DNA from: Streptomyces sp. DT2A-34 | GTDB lineage: Bacteria > Actinomycetota > Actinomycetes > Streptomycetales > Streptomycetaceae | Assembly: GCF_030499515.1 (NCBI RefSeq) | Contig: NZ_JASTWJ010000001.1 | Coordinates: forward strand, 8,412,001 to 8,476,000 | Direction of reading: 5' to 3' | DNA length: 64,000 bases | Part shown: piece after piece, positions 29,654 through 41,797 of the stretch | Layout: the number at the start of each line of letters is the position of its first letter | How positions within the stretch are numbered: the first letter of the stretch is position 1 | Notes under the pieces: model-generated | The model's database searches: none | What the model was told of the DNA's origin: nothing | The model's input: only the letters and a program-made list of their open reading frames with translations | Made by a program: the position numbers and the translations under genes

Positions 29654-29955
29654 GCAGCCTGTAGACTCGCTCGAAGTGCTGAGTCCCGTGTCCGGCTCCG
29701 GTCGGCGCCTCAGGCGGGACACCCAGCCGGATCTTTTGATCCAGGAGCGTCGCGCACCGTCGTAGGTGTCGCGGGCAGCCCACCACCACCCGTAAGTCCC
29801 GGGACCGGTCGGTGGGCCGTTCGTGTGCTGCACGTATGTGCCCAGACCAGGGGAACGGCTGCCTGACAAGTCCCTCGTGGACCTGTCGGGATTCCCCGGC
29901 TGCGGATTGTGACCTCCCGTAACCCTGAGGCAGCCGAATAGGAAAAGGAAAAGAA
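29654..29955 (+). promoter_or_regulatory. 302-base upstream region and leader of rpsD
   Basis: No gene is seen. The region holds a TAGACT hexamer (29661-29666) that fits a Streptomyces vegetative -10 box but lacks a convincing -35, a small perfect hairpin GGATC-TTTT-GATCC at 29729-29742, and a palindrome GTCCCGGGAC near 29794-29803. The A-rich stretch just before the GTG includes the ribosome binding site. Ribosomal protein genes often have structured leaders for autoregulation by the protein; whether S4 binds here is not known. Confidence 0.4.
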
Positions 29956-30570
29956 GTGGCGAACCAGTCCCGCCCCAAGGTCAAGAAGTCGCGTGCCCTC
30001 GGCATCGCGCTGACCCCGAAGGCCGTCAAGTACTTCGAGGCCCGTCCCTACCCGCCGGGTGAGCACGGCCGTGGCCGCAAGCAGAACTCGGACTACAAGG
30101 TCCGTCTGCTGGAGAAGCAGCGTCTGCGCGCGCAGTACGACGTGTCCGAGCGTCAGCTCGTCCGCGCCTACGAGCGTGCCTCCAAGGTTCAGGGCAAGAC
30201 CGGTGAGGCCCTGATCATCGAGCTCGAGCGCCGTCTCGACGCCCTGGTCCTGCGTTCGGGCATCGCCCGCACCATCTACCAGGCCCGTCAGATGGTCGTT
30301 CACGGCCACATCGAGGTCAACGGCCAGAAGGTCGACAAGCCGTCGTTCCGTGTCCGTCCCGACGACGTCGTGATGGTTCGCGAGCGCAGCCGCGAGAAGA
30401 CCCTCTTCTCCATCGCCCGTGAGGGCGGCTTCGCCCCCGAGGGTGAGACCCCGCGCTACCTTCAGGTGAACCTCAAGGCCCTGGCGTTCCGCCTGGACCG
30501 TGAGCCGAACCGCAAGGAGATCCCGGTGATCTGCGACGAGCAGCTCGTCGTCGAGTACTACGCCCGTTGA
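29956..30570 (+). CDS. rpsD: 30S ribosomal protein S4
   Basis: A 204-residue primary binder of 16S rRNA and assembly initiator. It starts [16 protein letters not shown]; the S4 RNA-binding domain is visible at about residues 95-155 ([36 protein letters not shown]). The Zn-binding cysteines found in some S4 proteins are absent. In Streptomyces the gene is separate from the alpha operon, as here. The GTG at 29956 follows AGGAAAAGG. Confidence 0.97.
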   Translation: MANQSRPKVKKSRALGIALTPKAVKYFEARPYPPGEHGRGRKQNSDYKVRLLEKQRLRAQYDVSERQLVRAYERASKVQGKTGEALIIELERRLDALVLRSGIARTIYQARQMVVHGHIEVNGQKVDKPSFRVRPDDVVMVRERSREKTLFSIAREGGFAPEGETPRYLQVNLKALAFRLDREPNRKEIPVICDEQLVVEYYAR

Positions 30571-30601
30571 TCCTTCAGCGGTCGTAGGACTTCTGCGCCT
30601 C

Positions 30602-30646
30602 AGCCCGCCGTCTCCCCGCCCTTCCGGGCGGGCGAGGCGGCGGGCT
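30602..30646 (+). terminator. Two-tier hairpin after rpsD
   Basis: The outer stem AGCCCGCCG (30602-30610) pairs with CGGCGGGCT (30638-30646), and the inner stem CCCGCCC (30615-30621) pairs with GGGCGGG (30626-30632). It begins 32 bases after the rpsD stop. This is the usual GC-rich Streptomyces form. Confidence 0.75.
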
Positions 30647-30796
30647 TCCGCATGTGTACGGTCCGACTTCCGGCGACTCGCCTCCGCGCGGGCGGTAATC
30701 CGGTGCAGAGCGGCACCCCCGGCGCGATAGGCTCGGTGCACGACTTTTTCGATGTAGACCGATGTAGAGGCACGTTTCAGGGAGCGGGTGCACACA

Positions 30797-31243
30797 GTGT
30801 CCGGTGGAGAGGTTGCCGGGATCCTGGTGGCCGTGTTCTGGGCGATCCTGGTCTCCTTCCTCGCCGTCGCGCTGGCGAGGCTGGCCCAGACGCTCAAGGC
30901 AACCACCAAGCTCGTCGCGGACGTGACCGACCAGGCCGTCCCACTCCTGGCAGAGGCCTCCACGGCGGTGCGCTCCGCGCAGACCCAGATCGACCGGGTC
31001 GACGCGATCGCCTCCGACGTCCAGGAGGTCACGTCGAACGCCTCCGCCCTGTCGACCACCGTCGCCTCCACCTTCGGCGGCCCCCTGGTCAAGGTCGCGG
31101 CCTTCGGCTACGGCGTGCGCCGGGCGCTCGGGGGCCGCAAGGACGACGCGCCCGCCAAGGCGCCCCGACGCACCGTGATCGTGGGCCGCACGGTCTCGGC
31201 CACGCGACGGGACAAGCGAAACCTCCGCGGAAAGAGGGACTGA
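30797..31243 (+). CDS. DUF948-type single-span membrane protein
   Basis: A 148-residue protein with one N-terminal membrane helix (GILVAVFWAILVSFLAVAL) followed by a long amphipathic, coiled-coil-like segment (LARLAQTLKATTKLVADVTDQAV...STAVRSAQTQIDRVDAI) and a basic tail. This is the DUF948 pattern; no molecular function is established. The GTG at 30797 is preferred over the GTG at 30788 because GGGAG ends about 12 bases before it, while the earlier start has no spacing. The next gene follows after eight bases and then alaS, so the three genes form one operon. Confidence 0.8.
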   Translation: MSGGEVAGILVAVFWAILVSFLAVALARLAQTLKATTKLVADVTDQAVPLLAEASTAVRSAQTQIDRVDAIASDVQEVTSNASALSTTVASTFGGPLVKVAAFGYGVRRALGGRKDDAPAKAPRRTVIVGRTVSATRRDKRNLRGKRD

Positions 31244-31251
31244 GACCCAGC

Positions 31252-31596
31252 ATGTTCCGCCGTACGTTCTGGTTCACCACGGGTGTCGCCGCCGGTGTGT
31301 GGGCCACCACCAAGGTCAACCGGAAGCTGAAGCAGCTGACCCCCGAGAGCCTCGCCACGTCCGCGGCGAACAAGGCGATCGAGGCCGGTCACCGGCTCAA
31401 GGACCGCGCGGTGGGCTTCGCGCTCGACGTCCGCGACAACATGGCCCAGCGGGAGGAAGAGCTGGGAGAGGCCCTGGGCATCAACAACGACCCCGAACTC
31501 CCCGCCCCCCGGCGCTTCGCCGCCATCGAGAACCGCACCAACCCGAAGTACGTCGACAGGACGACGTACTCGAACAACCGGAATGAGGACCACTGA
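31252..31596 (+). CDS. Small membrane-associated protein (DUF6167-like)
   Basis: A 114-residue protein starting [20 protein letters not shown], a short hydrophobic stretch that may anchor it, followed by helical basic and acidic segments ([30 protein letters not shown]). I recall it as a Streptomyces family of unknown function, DUF6167. Its TGA overlaps the alaS ATG by one base, which couples it to alaS. No catalytic motif is visible. Confidence 0.8.
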   Translation: MFRRTFWFTTGVAAGVWATTKVNRKLKQLTPESLATSAANKAIEAGHRLKDRAVGFALDVRDNMAQREEELGEALGINNDPELPAPRRFAAIENRTNPKYVDRTTYSNNRNEDH

Positions 31597-34268
31597 TGGA
31601 GTCGGCCGAGATTCGCCGCCGCTGGCTGAGCTTCTTCGAGGAGCGCGGGCACACCGTCGTCCCTTCGGCGTCGCTCATCGCGGACGACCCGACTCTGCTC
31701 CTCGTCCCGGCCGGCATGGTGCCCTTCAAGCCCTACTTCCTGGGTGAGGTCAAGCCGCCCTACGCGCGCGCCACCAGCGTGCAGAAGTGCGTGCGCACGC
31801 CCGACATCGAAGAGGTCGGCAAGACCACCCGCCACGGCACTTTCTTCCAGATGTGCGGCAACTTCTCCTTCGGCGACTACTTCAAGGAAGGCGCCATCAA
31901 GCACGCCTGGGAGCTGCTCACCAGCCCCCAGGACAAGGGTGGTTACGGCCTGGAGCCGGAGAAGCTCTGGATCACCGTCTACAAGGACGACGACGAGGCC
32001 GAGCGCATCTGGCACGAGGTCGTCGGCGTGCCGAAGGAGCGCATCCAGCGCCTCGGCATGAAGGACAACTACTGGTCCATGGGCGTCCCCGGCCCCTGCG
32101 GCCCCTGCTCCGAGATCAACTACGACCGCGGCCCCGAGTTCGGCGTCGAAGGCGGCCCCGCCGTCAACGACGAGCGGTACGTGGAGATCTGGAACCTCGT
32201 CTTCATGCAGTACGAGCGCGGCGAGGGCACCGGCAAGGACAACTTCGAGATCCTCGGCGAACTGCCCAGCAAGAACATCGACACGGGCCTGGGCCTCGAG
32301 CGACTCGCCATGATTCTGCAGGGTGTGCAGAACATGTACGAGATCGACACCTCCATGGCCGTCATCAAGAAGGCCACCGAGCTCACCGGTGTCGCCTACG
32401 GCGACGCCCACGCCTCGGACGTCTCCCTGCGCGTGGTCACCGACCACATGCGTACGTCGGTGATGCTCATCGGCGACGGCGTCACCCCCGGCAACGAGGG
32501 CCGTGGCTACGTGCTGCGCCGCATCATGCGCCGCGCCATCCGCAACATGCGTCTGCTCGGCGCCACCGGTCCGGTCGTCAAGGACCTGATCGACGTCGTC
32601 ATCGGCATGATGGGCCAGCAGTACCCCGAGCTCGTCACCGACCGCGAGCGCATCGAGAAGGTCGCCCTCGCCGAGGAGAACGCCTTCCTCAAGACGCTGA
32701 AGGCTGGCACCAACATCCTCGACACCGCCGTCAGCGAGACCAAGGCCTCCGGCGCCTCGGTCCTGCCCGGCGACAAGGCGTTCCTGCTCCACGACACCTG
32801 GGGCTTCCCGATCGACCTCACCCTCGAGATGGCCGCCGAGCAGGGGCTTTCCGTGGACGAGGACGGCTTCCGCCGCCTGATGAAGGAGCAGCGGGAGCGC
32901 GCCAAGGCCGACGCCCAGGCCAAGAAGACCGGCCACGCCGGTGCCGGCGCCTACCGGGAGATCGCCGACAAGGTCGGCGAGACCGACTTCATCGGTTACA
33001 GCGACACCGAGGGCGAGTCCACCATCGTCGGCATCCTCGTCGACGGTGCCTCCTCCCCGGCCGCGATCGAGGGCGACGAGGTCGAGATCGTCCTCGACCG
33101 CACCCCGTTCTACGCCGAGGGTGGCGGCCAGATCGGCGACACCGGCCGCATCAAGGTCGACACCGGCGCCGTCATCGAGATCCGCGACTGCCAGAAGCCG
33201 GTCCCCGGCGTCTACGTCCACAAGGGCGTCGTCCAGGTCGGCGAGGTCACCGTCGGAGCCAAGGCCCATGCCTCGATCGACGCCCGCCGCCGCACGGCCA
33301 TCGCCCGCGCCCACTCGGCCACCCACCTCACCCACCAGGCCCTGCGCGACGCCCTCGGCCCGACGGCCGCCCAGGCCGGTTCCGAGAACCAGCCCGGCCG
33401 CTTCCGCTTCGACTTCGGTTCGCCGTCCGCCGTTCCCACGGCCGTGATGACCGACGTCGAGCAGAAGATCAACGAGGTGCTCGCCCGCGACCTCGACGTC
33501 CGCGCCGACGTCATGGGCATCGACGAGGCCAAGAAGCAGGGCGCCATCGCCGAGTTCGGCGAGAAGTACGGCGAGCGGGTCCGCGTGGTGACCATCGGCG
33601 ACTTCTCCAAGGAGCTGTGCGGCGGTACGCACGTGCACAACACCGCCCAGCTGGGCCTGGTGAAGCTGCTCGGCGAGTCGTCGATCGGCTCCGGTGTGCG
33701 CCGTATCGAGGCCCTCGTCGGTGTCGACGCCTACAACTTCCTCGCCCGTGAGCACACGGTCGTCGCCCAGCTCCAGGAGCTGATCAAGGGCCGCCCGGAG
33801 GAGCTCCCGGAGAAGGTCTCCGCCATGCTCGGCAAGCTGAAGGACGCCGAGAAGGAGATCGAGAAGTTCCGCGCCGAGAAGGTCCTGCAGGCCGCCGCCG
33901 GTCTCGCCGAGTCCGCCAAGGACGTCCTCGGTATCGCCGTCGTCACCGGCCAGGTCCCCGACGGCACCACGCCCGACGACCTGCGCAAGCTGGTCCTCGA
34001 CGTACGCGGCCGTATCCAGGGCGGACGCGCCGCCGTGGTCGCCCTGTTCACGGTCAACAACGGCAAGCCGCTCACGGTCATCGCCACCAACGAGGCCGCC
34101 CGCGAGCGCGGCCTCAAGGCCGGAGACCTGGTCCGTACGGCCGCCAAGACCCTCGGCGGCGGCGGTGGCGGCAAGCCGGACGTCGCCCAGGGCGGCGGCC
34201 AGAACCCGGCCGCAGTCGGCGAGGCCGTCGAGGCCGTCGAACGGCTCGTGGCGGAAACGGCCAAGTGA
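31596..34268 (+). CDS. alaS: Alanyl-tRNA synthetase
   Basis: An 890-residue class II synthetase. The catalytic domain starts [20 protein letters not shown], with motif 2 around [17 protein letters not shown] and motif 3 around [15 protein letters not shown]. The editing domain, which clears Ser- and Gly-tRNA-Ala, has its Zn ligands in [11 protein letters not shown] and [15 protein letters not shown]. The C-Ala domain ends in the Gly-rich [14 protein letters not shown]. The ATG shares a base with the previous stop, and the alaS stop overlaps the ruvX GTG by four bases. Confidence 0.97.
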   Translation: MESAEIRRRWLSFFEERGHTVVPSASLIADDPTLLLVPAGMVPFKPYFLGEVKPPYARATSVQKCVRTPDIEEVGKTTRHGTFFQMCGNFSFGDYFKEGAIKHAWELLTSPQDKGGYGLEPEKLWITVYKDDDEAERIWHEVVGVPKERIQRLGMKDNYWSMGVPGPCGPCSEINYDRGPEFGVEGGPAVNDERYVEIWNLVFMQYERGEGTGKDNFEILGELPSKNIDTGLGLERLAMILQGVQNMYEIDTSMAVIKKATELTGVAYGDAHASDVSLRVVTDHMRTSVMLIGDGVTPGNEGRGYVLRRIMRRAIRNMRLLGATGPVVKDLIDVVIGMMGQQYPELVTDRERIEKVALAEENAFLKTLKAGTNILDTAVSETKASGASVLPGDKAFLLHDTWGFPIDLTLEMAAEQGLSVDEDGFRRLMKEQRERAKADAQAKKTGHAGAGAYREIADKVGETDFIGYSDTEGESTIVGILVDGASSPAAIEGDEVEIVLDRTPFYAEGGGQIGDTGRIKVDTGAVIEIRDCQKPVPGVYVHKGVVQVGEVTVGAKAHASIDARRRTAIARAHSATHLTHQALRDALGPTAAQAGSENQPGRFRFDFGSPSAVPTAVMTDVEQKINEVLARDLDVRADVMGIDEAKKQGAIAEFGEKYGERVRVVTIGDFSKELCGGTHVHNTAQLGLVKLLGESSIGSGVRRIEALVGVDAYNFLAREHTVVAQLQELIKGRPEELPEKVSAMLGKLKDAEKEIEKFRAEKVLQAAAGLAESAKDVLGIAVVTGQVPDGTTPDDLRKLVLDVRGRIQGGRAAVVALFTVNNGKPLTVIATNEAARERGLKAGDLVRTAAKTLGGGGGGKPDVAQGGGQNPAAVGEAVEAVERLVAETAK

Positions 34269-34768
34269 GCGCCGAGACACAGGCGAGCGGCGACGGCCGG
34301 GGCATGCGCCGCGGCCGCCGCCTCGCGATCGACGTCGGTGACGCCCGCATCGGGGTCGCCTCGTGCGACCCCGACGGGATCCTCGCCACCCCGGTGGAGA
34401 CGGTCCCGGGCCGGGACATCCCGGCGGCTCACCGCCGCCTCAAGCAACTCGTCGAGGAGTACGAGCCGATCGAGGTCGTGGTAGGTCTCCCTCGCTCCCT
34501 CAAGGGGGGCGAGGGCCCGGCCGCGGTCAAGGTCAGGGGCTTCGCCCAGGAGCTGGCCCGCATGATCGCGCCCGTACCGGTCAGGCTCGTGGATGAGCGG
34601 ATGACGACCGTGACGGCCAGTCAGGGACTGCGTGCCTCGGGCGTGAAGTCGAAGAAGGGCCGGTCGGTGATCGACCAGGCAGCCGCTGTGATCATCTTGC
34701 AGCAGGCGCTCGAATCCGAACGGGTGTCAGGTAAAGCACCCGGAGAGGGCGTCGAAGTGGTCATCTGA
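34265..34768 (+). CDS. ruvX: Holliday junction resolvase-like protein (YqgF/RuvX)
   Basis: A 167-residue RNase H-fold nuclease family member, linked in bacteria to pre-16S rRNA 5' maturation and to junction resolution. The acidic residues expected for metal binding are seen in [24 protein letters not shown], and [12 protein letters not shown] with the C-terminal [18 protein letters not shown]. The GTG at 34265 overlaps the alaS stop (GTGA), a conserved alaS-ruvX-mltG-aroE order. Confidence 0.93.
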   Translation: MSAETQASGDGRGMRRGRRLAIDVGDARIGVASCDPDGILATPVETVPGRDIPAAHRRLKQLVEEYEPIEVVVGLPRSLKGGEGPAAVKVRGFAQELARMIAPVPVRLVDERMTTVTASQGLRASGVKSKKGRSVIDQAAAVIILQQALESERVSGKAPGEGVEVVI

Positions 34769-34892
34769 TCGCGATACGGTAACGTTCCGCGCGATGTGCC
34801 GGTGTTCGAACAGCCGGGGCACAATGAGAGGCGGGACGGGAGCCGGATCTACACCAGCCGCGTGACCGCCGCCTCGCGGCTCTAGGGGATCG

Positions 34893-36593
34893 ATGACTGA
34901 GTATGGCCGGGGCCCAGGCTCCGAACCGTGGCATCCCGAGGACCCGTTGTTCGGGGACGGTGGATGGGAAGGGCAGCAGGCCCACGCGGACCAGCAAGCT
35001 GCCTACGGCGGCCAGCCGCAGCACTATCCGGAGCAGTCGCAGCAGCAACAGCACTACGGCGACTGGGGAAACGGCCAGCAGGCCGCATACGGTCAGGCGC
35101 AGCAGTACCAGCAGCAGGGTCAGCAGTACCCGGAGCAGGGCCAGCAGTACCCGCACCAGTACGAACAGCAGCAGTACGCGGGCCAGGGGCAGCAGTCGTA
35201 CGACAACAACGGCTGGGCCACCGGCCCCCAGACGCATGGCCAGTACCCCGACCCGGCCGACCCTTACGGGCAGCAGGCCGCGGCGTACGGCGGTGAGCAG
35301 CACGACTACTACGGCACACCCGACGCGTACCCGCCACCGGCGCCGCCGGGCCGGCGGCAAGCCGAGCCGGAGCCGCCCCAGACCGACTGGGATCCTGGTC
35401 CTGACCAGGGCGAACATGCCTTCTTCGCCGGTGGCGGCGACGAGGACGAAGACGATTCCGACGACGAGTCGGGAGGCGGCCGTGGGCGCCGGGGCCGGGG
35501 CGGAAAGCCCAAGAAACGGCGCAGCGGGATGGCCTGTCTGGTGGTCGTTCTGATCTTCGGCGGAGGCGTGGCCGGAGTCGGGTATTTCGGGTACCAGTTT
35601 TACCAGGATCGTTTCGGCGCGGCGCCGGACTACGCCGGGGACGGTACGAGCGAGACGGTGACCGTCGAGGTTCCCAAGGGTGCGTTCGGATCCGAGATCG
35701 GTCAGCGGTTGAAGGCGGCCGGCGTCGTGAAGAGCGTCGACGCCTTCGTCTCCGCTCAGCAGCAGAATCCCGACGGTGACAAGATCCAGGCGGGCGCTTA
35801 CCTGCTGAAGAAGCAGATGTCCGCCGCAAGCGCTGTCGAGATGATGCTCGACCCCAAGAGCCAGAACAACGTTCTGGTCAGGCCGGGCGAGCGGAATCTG
35901 GCTGTCTACAAGGCGATCGACGAGCAGCTCGAATTGTCGTCCGGCACCACCGAGAAGGTCGCCGAGAAGAAATACAAGAGCCTCGGACTTCCGAGCTGGG
36001 CGAACGACAACAGCGAGATCAAGGACCCGCTGGAAGGCTTCCTGTACCCGGGCACCTATCCCGCCGTAAAGGGCATGAAGCCCGAGGTCGTGCTGCAGGA
36101 GATGGTGACCCGGGCCGCGGACAGGTACGAGGCGCTGGGTCTGGAGTCCAAGGCCAAGGCGCTCAAGCTGGACAACCCGCTGCAGGTCATCACGGTCGCC
36201 AGCCTCGTCCAGGCCGAGGGCAAGACCGACGACGACTACCGCAAGATGGCGGAGGTGGTCTACAACCGTCTCGACCTCGCGAATCCCGAGACCTACGGTG
36301 CCCTGCAGTTCGACTCGACCTTCAACTACCTGAAGGGTCAGAGCAACATCGACATCAGTGAGTGGGAGATCAAGAGCAACCCGGACCCGTACAACACGTA
36401 CTACCACAAGGGTCTGCCGCCCGGCCCGATCGGAAACCCGGGGGACGGCGCGCTGAAGGGGACGCTGAATCCGACTGACCAGGGCTGGTACTACTTCGTG
36501 GCGATCGACGGTGTGCACAAGACCGAATTCGCCAAGACCCACGATGAATTCCTCAGGCTCAAGGACAAGTTCAATGAGAGCAGGGGCAACTGA
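34893..36593 (+). CDS. mltG: Endolytic murein transglycosylase MltG
   Basis: A 566-residue membrane enzyme of the YceG family that cleaves nascent peptidoglycan strands and so sets glycan length. The first 200 residues are cytoplasmic and highly Gln/Tyr/Pro-rich (QQAAYGQAQQYQQQGQQYPE), then Asp/Glu-rich and basic. One membrane helix follows (ACLVVVLIFGGGVAGVGYFG), then a LysM-like region and the YceG domain. The catalytic glutamate is in SLVQAEGKTDDDYRKMAEVVYNR; product-side motifs FDSTFNYL, YNTYYHKGLPPGPIGNPG and YFVAIDG are intact. aroE starts inside its last codons. The older name aminodeoxychorismate lyase should not be used for this fold. Confidence 0.94.
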   Translation: MTEYGRGPGSEPWHPEDPLFGDGGWEGQQAHADQQAAYGGQPQHYPEQSQQQQHYGDWGNGQQAAYGQAQQYQQQGQQYPEQGQQYPHQYEQQQYAGQGQQSYDNNGWATGPQTHGQYPDPADPYGQQAAAYGGEQHDYYGTPDAYPPPAPPGRRQAEPEPPQTDWDPGPDQGEHAFFAGGGDEDEDDSDDESGGGRGRRGRGGKPKKRRSGMACLVVVLIFGGGVAGVGYFGYQFYQDRFGAAPDYAGDGTSETVTVEVPKGAFGSEIGQRLKAAGVVKSVDAFVSAQQQNPDGDKIQAGAYLLKKQMSAASAVEMMLDPKSQNNVLVRPGERNLAVYKAIDEQLELSSGTTEKVAEKKYKSLGLPSWANDNSEIKDPLEGFLYPGTYPAVKGMKPEVVLQEMVTRAADRYEALGLESKAKALKLDNPLQVITVASLVQAEGKTDDDYRKMAEVVYNRLDLANPETYGALQFDSTFNYLKGQSNIDISEWEIKSNPDPYNTYYHKGLPPGPIGNPGDGALKGTLNPTDQGWYYFVAIDGVHKTEFAKTHDEFLRLKDKFNESRGN

Positions 36594-37413
36594 CGCCCGC
36601 CGGGCAGCCGTGCTCGGTTCGCCCATCGCCCACTCCCTCTCCCCGGTGCTGCACCGCGCCGCCTACGAGGAACTGAAGCTCGCGGGTTGGGCGTACGACC
36701 GCTTCGAGATCGACGAGGCCGCCCTGCCCGGGTTCCTCGCGGAGCTCGGGCCGGAGTGGGCAGGGTTGTCGCTGACCATGCCGCTGAAGCGGGCCGTCCT
36801 GCCGCTGCTCGACGAGATCAGCGAGACGGCGGCCTCGGTCGAGGCGGTCAACACGGTCGTCTTCACCGAGGACGGCCGCCGCGTCGGCGACAACACCGAC
36901 ATCCCCGGGATGGTCGCCGCGCTGCGGGAGCGCGGCATCGAACAGGTCGACTCGGCGGCGATCCTCGGCGCCGGCGCCACGGCGTCGTCCGCGCTGGCCG
37001 CGCTCGCACGCATCTGCACCGGTGAGGTCGTGGCGTACGTCCGCAGCGAGGCCCGCGCCGCCGAGATGCGGCAGTGGGGCGAGCGGCTCGACGTCGAGCT
37101 CCGTACCGCGGACTGGGCCGACGCAGACCGGGCGCTGCGCGCGCCGCTGGTGATCGCGACCACGCCGGCCGGTACGACCGACGCCCTCGCCTCCGCCGTA
37201 CCGGAGCGCCCCGCTACCCTGTTCGACGTGCTCTACGACCCCTGGCCGACCGCCCTCGCGGCTCGTTGGTCGATGTACGGCGGAGCCGTCGTCAGCGGGC
37301 TCGACCTGCTGGTCCACCAGGCGGTGCTCCAGGTGGAGCAGATGACCGGCTGTGTTCCGGCTCCCCTGGAGGCCATGCGAAAAGCGGGGGAGCGCGCGCT
37401 CGCGGGCCGCTAG
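36574..37413 (+). CDS. aroE: Shikimate dehydrogenase
   Basis: A 279-residue NADPH-dependent enzyme that reduces 3-dehydroshikimate to shikimate. Substrate contacts are visible as GSPIAHSLSPVLHRAAY, the catalytic Lys in LTMPLKRAVLP, and the Asp in DNTDIPGMVAALRE; the nucleotide fold reads AAILGAGATASSALAAL. The ATG at 36574 overlaps the mltG end by 20 bases. An earlier in-frame ATG at 36511 would add residues that are only mltG sequence read in another frame. aroC follows after a 250-base gap. Confidence 0.95.
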   Translation: MRAGATDARRAAVLGSPIAHSLSPVLHRAAYEELKLAGWAYDRFEIDEAALPGFLAELGPEWAGLSLTMPLKRAVLPLLDEISETAASVEAVNTVVFTEDGRRVGDNTDIPGMVAALRERGIEQVDSAAILGAGATASSALAALARICTGEVVAYVRSEARAAEMRQWGERLDVELRTADWADADRALRAPLVIATTPAGTTDALASAVPERPATLFDVLYDPWPTALAARWSMYGGAVVSGLDLLVHQAVLQVEQMTGCVPAPLEAMRKAGERALAGR

Positions 37414-37663
37414 GACCCGCTGTCGACTTCCTGGGCTCATACGCTCCGCAACAGCGCCACGGCAACGGCCCCGCGTGATCCCTCCCAGCGCCCGGCGATG
37501 TCCATCCGCCGTCCCGCTTGGTGGACCGGCGGCCGGGGCGCGGGCCCGGACGTGGGAGGATCGAAGGTGGCGGGCCAGGGCCGCGCACCTGGTCGCGCCG
37601 TCGATGTACGCGAGGACGCGCGTACGCAGGGCAGTACCAGGGCGCGAGGACTGAGGAGCAACG

Positions 37664-40448
<2,785 letters not shown>

Positions 40449-40556
40449 GTCCCCGGAAGCGCGCTTGCGTCCGATTCGCCTGTGGCGATGGGCACTTCGG
40501 ACCGCCTCCGGCCGTTCACCAAACGGCGGCCGGGGGCGGTACCGTTCGGATGGATC

Positions 40557-40582
40557 CCCCCACGCCTTTCAGGCAGTGGGGG
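40557..40582. repeat. Dispersed intergenic hairpin repeat (CCCCCAC...GTGGGGG type)
   Basis: A near-perfect hairpin: CCCCCAC and GCCT pair with AGGC and GTGGGGG around a TTC loop, with one unpaired A. It has the pattern of widely dispersed Streptomyces intergenic elements. It lies about 70 bases upstream of the chosen start of the next gene. Confidence 0.55.
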
Positions 40583-40649
40583 AGAGCGAGGTTCGTGTGC
40601 CCTGCCGGCAGCGCCAATGGCCATGGAAGACGAGACGGAGTGGCACCGG

Positions 40650-41525
40650 ATGCAGCACGCAGTGGGTTCTCCGCTGCCGCCGCCCCACCAGTCGGGGCAC
40701 GGCTGGTCGCCGGCCGCACACCACCCGGGTCAGCACCACCCGGGCGCGCCGCAGGGACCTGCCCCGCATGCCCCGCACCAGGGGTCAGCTCCCGTCCCCC
40801 CGCCGCCCCCGGCCCCGGGCTTCACACCCCCCGCCCCGGTCCCGCCCGCGCCACAGCAGGCCCATGTCCCGCCGACACCCGAGACCACGGGCCACGTACC
40901 GCTGCCGCCCGGCGGCCCCGTCGGCATGCCGAGCGCCCCGCCCGCCACGACGGCAGCCGACCCGGCGGCCACGACCCTCGCGGTGCTGCTCATCGGTCCG
41001 GCCGGGGCCGGCAAGACGAGCGTCGCCAAGTACTGGGCGGACCACCGCCGGGTCCCCACCGCCCACATCAGCCTCGATGACGTCCGCGAATGGGTCCGCT
41101 CGGGCTTCGCCGACCCCCAGTCCGGCTGGAATGACAACTCCGAGGCCCAGTACCGCCTCGCCCGCCGCACCTGCGGCTTCGCCGCGCGCAACTTCCTGGC
41201 CAACGGCATCTCGTGCATCCTCGACGACGCGGTCTTCCCCGACCGCCCGGTGGTCGGCCTGGGCGGCTGGAAGCGCCACGTGGGCCCCGGCCTCCTCCCG
41301 GTCGTCCTGCTCCCGGGCCTGGAGATCGTCCTGGAGCGCAACGCCGAACGCTCGGGCAACCGCCGCCTCACCGACGAGGAGGTCGCCCGCATCCACGGCC
41401 GCATGGCGGGCTGGTACGGCTCGGGCCTCCCGATCATCGACAACTCCCAGCTGGACGTCCCACAGACGGCCCAGGTCCTGAACGACGTACTGGCAAGATC
41501 GATCGCAAGCCCCCCGAACTGGTAG
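40650..41525 (+). CDS. Proline-rich P-loop NTPase/kinase-like protein
   Basis: A 291-residue protein in two parts. Residues 1-105 are Pro/His/Gly-rich and disordered (HPGQHHPGAPQGPAPHAPHQ). The rest is a P-loop domain: Walker A in LIGPAGAGKTSVAKYWA, then HISLDDVREWVRSGF with a DD pair, a LDDAVFPDR segment, and a basic lid-like stretch ERNAERSGNRRLTDEEVARI. This layout resembles AAA_33/zeta-type small-molecule or nucleic-acid kinases; the substrate is unknown. The ATG at 40650 is chosen since GGAG lies nine bases upstream and earlier in-frame ATGs have no site. It follows aroB but is separated by 200 bases. Confidence 0.8.
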   Translation: MQHAVGSPLPPPHQSGHGWSPAAHHPGQHHPGAPQGPAPHAPHQGSAPVPPPPPAPGFTPPAPVPPAPQQAHVPPTPETTGHVPLPPGGPVGMPSAPPATTAADPAATTLAVLLIGPAGAGKTSVAKYWADHRRVPTAHISLDDVREWVRSGFADPQSGWNDNSEAQYRLARRTCGFAARNFLANGISCILDDAVFPDRPVVGLGGWKRHVGPGLLPVVLLPGLEIVLERNAERSGNRRLTDEEVARIHGRMAGWYGSGLPIIDNSQLDVPQTAQVLNDVLARSIASPPNW

Positions 41526-41660
41526 CCGACGCGAGGGGACTGCCCCAAGGGGCGCGGCGCTGCTGGCCGACGTGAGGGGACTGCCCCAGGGGCGCGGCGC
41601 TGCCGGCCGACGTGAGCGCAGTGCCCCAAGGGGCGCGGGGAACTGCGCGACAAGCCCCCA
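41525..41660. repeat. Three imperfect tandem repeats of about 40 bp
   Basis: Units begin with GCCGACG at 41525, 41566 and 41606, each carrying a GGGGACTGCCCC- or GTGCCCC-AAGGGGCGCGG core; the last runs on into GGAACTGCGCGACAAGCC. The core CCCC(A)AGGGGC is self-complementary. The single unit is a widespread Streptomyces intergenic element; the tandem triplication is the local peculiarity. It starts at the stop of the P-loop gene. Confidence 0.75.
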
Positions 41661-41797
41661 CCAACCCGCACACGGCACACAACCTCAAGCCGCACCCCCG
41701 TCCCCGAACGGCACGAACCCAACCCGCACAATCCAGACACCGCCCACTCAGACGCCCTCAACCGGCGCCATCCGAGCGGAGCTCTTACGCTCGGGTC

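Noticed and set aside
31389..34280. A 963-codon open frame on the minus strand opposite alaS
   Set aside because: It is a mirror of the extreme third-position GC bias of alaS; its translation is low-complexity Asp/Gly/Val/Leu sequence with no motif.
41525..41660. CRISPR-like array suggested by the repeated units
   Set aside because: The units are adjacent with no unique spacers of constant length, and no cas gene is near.
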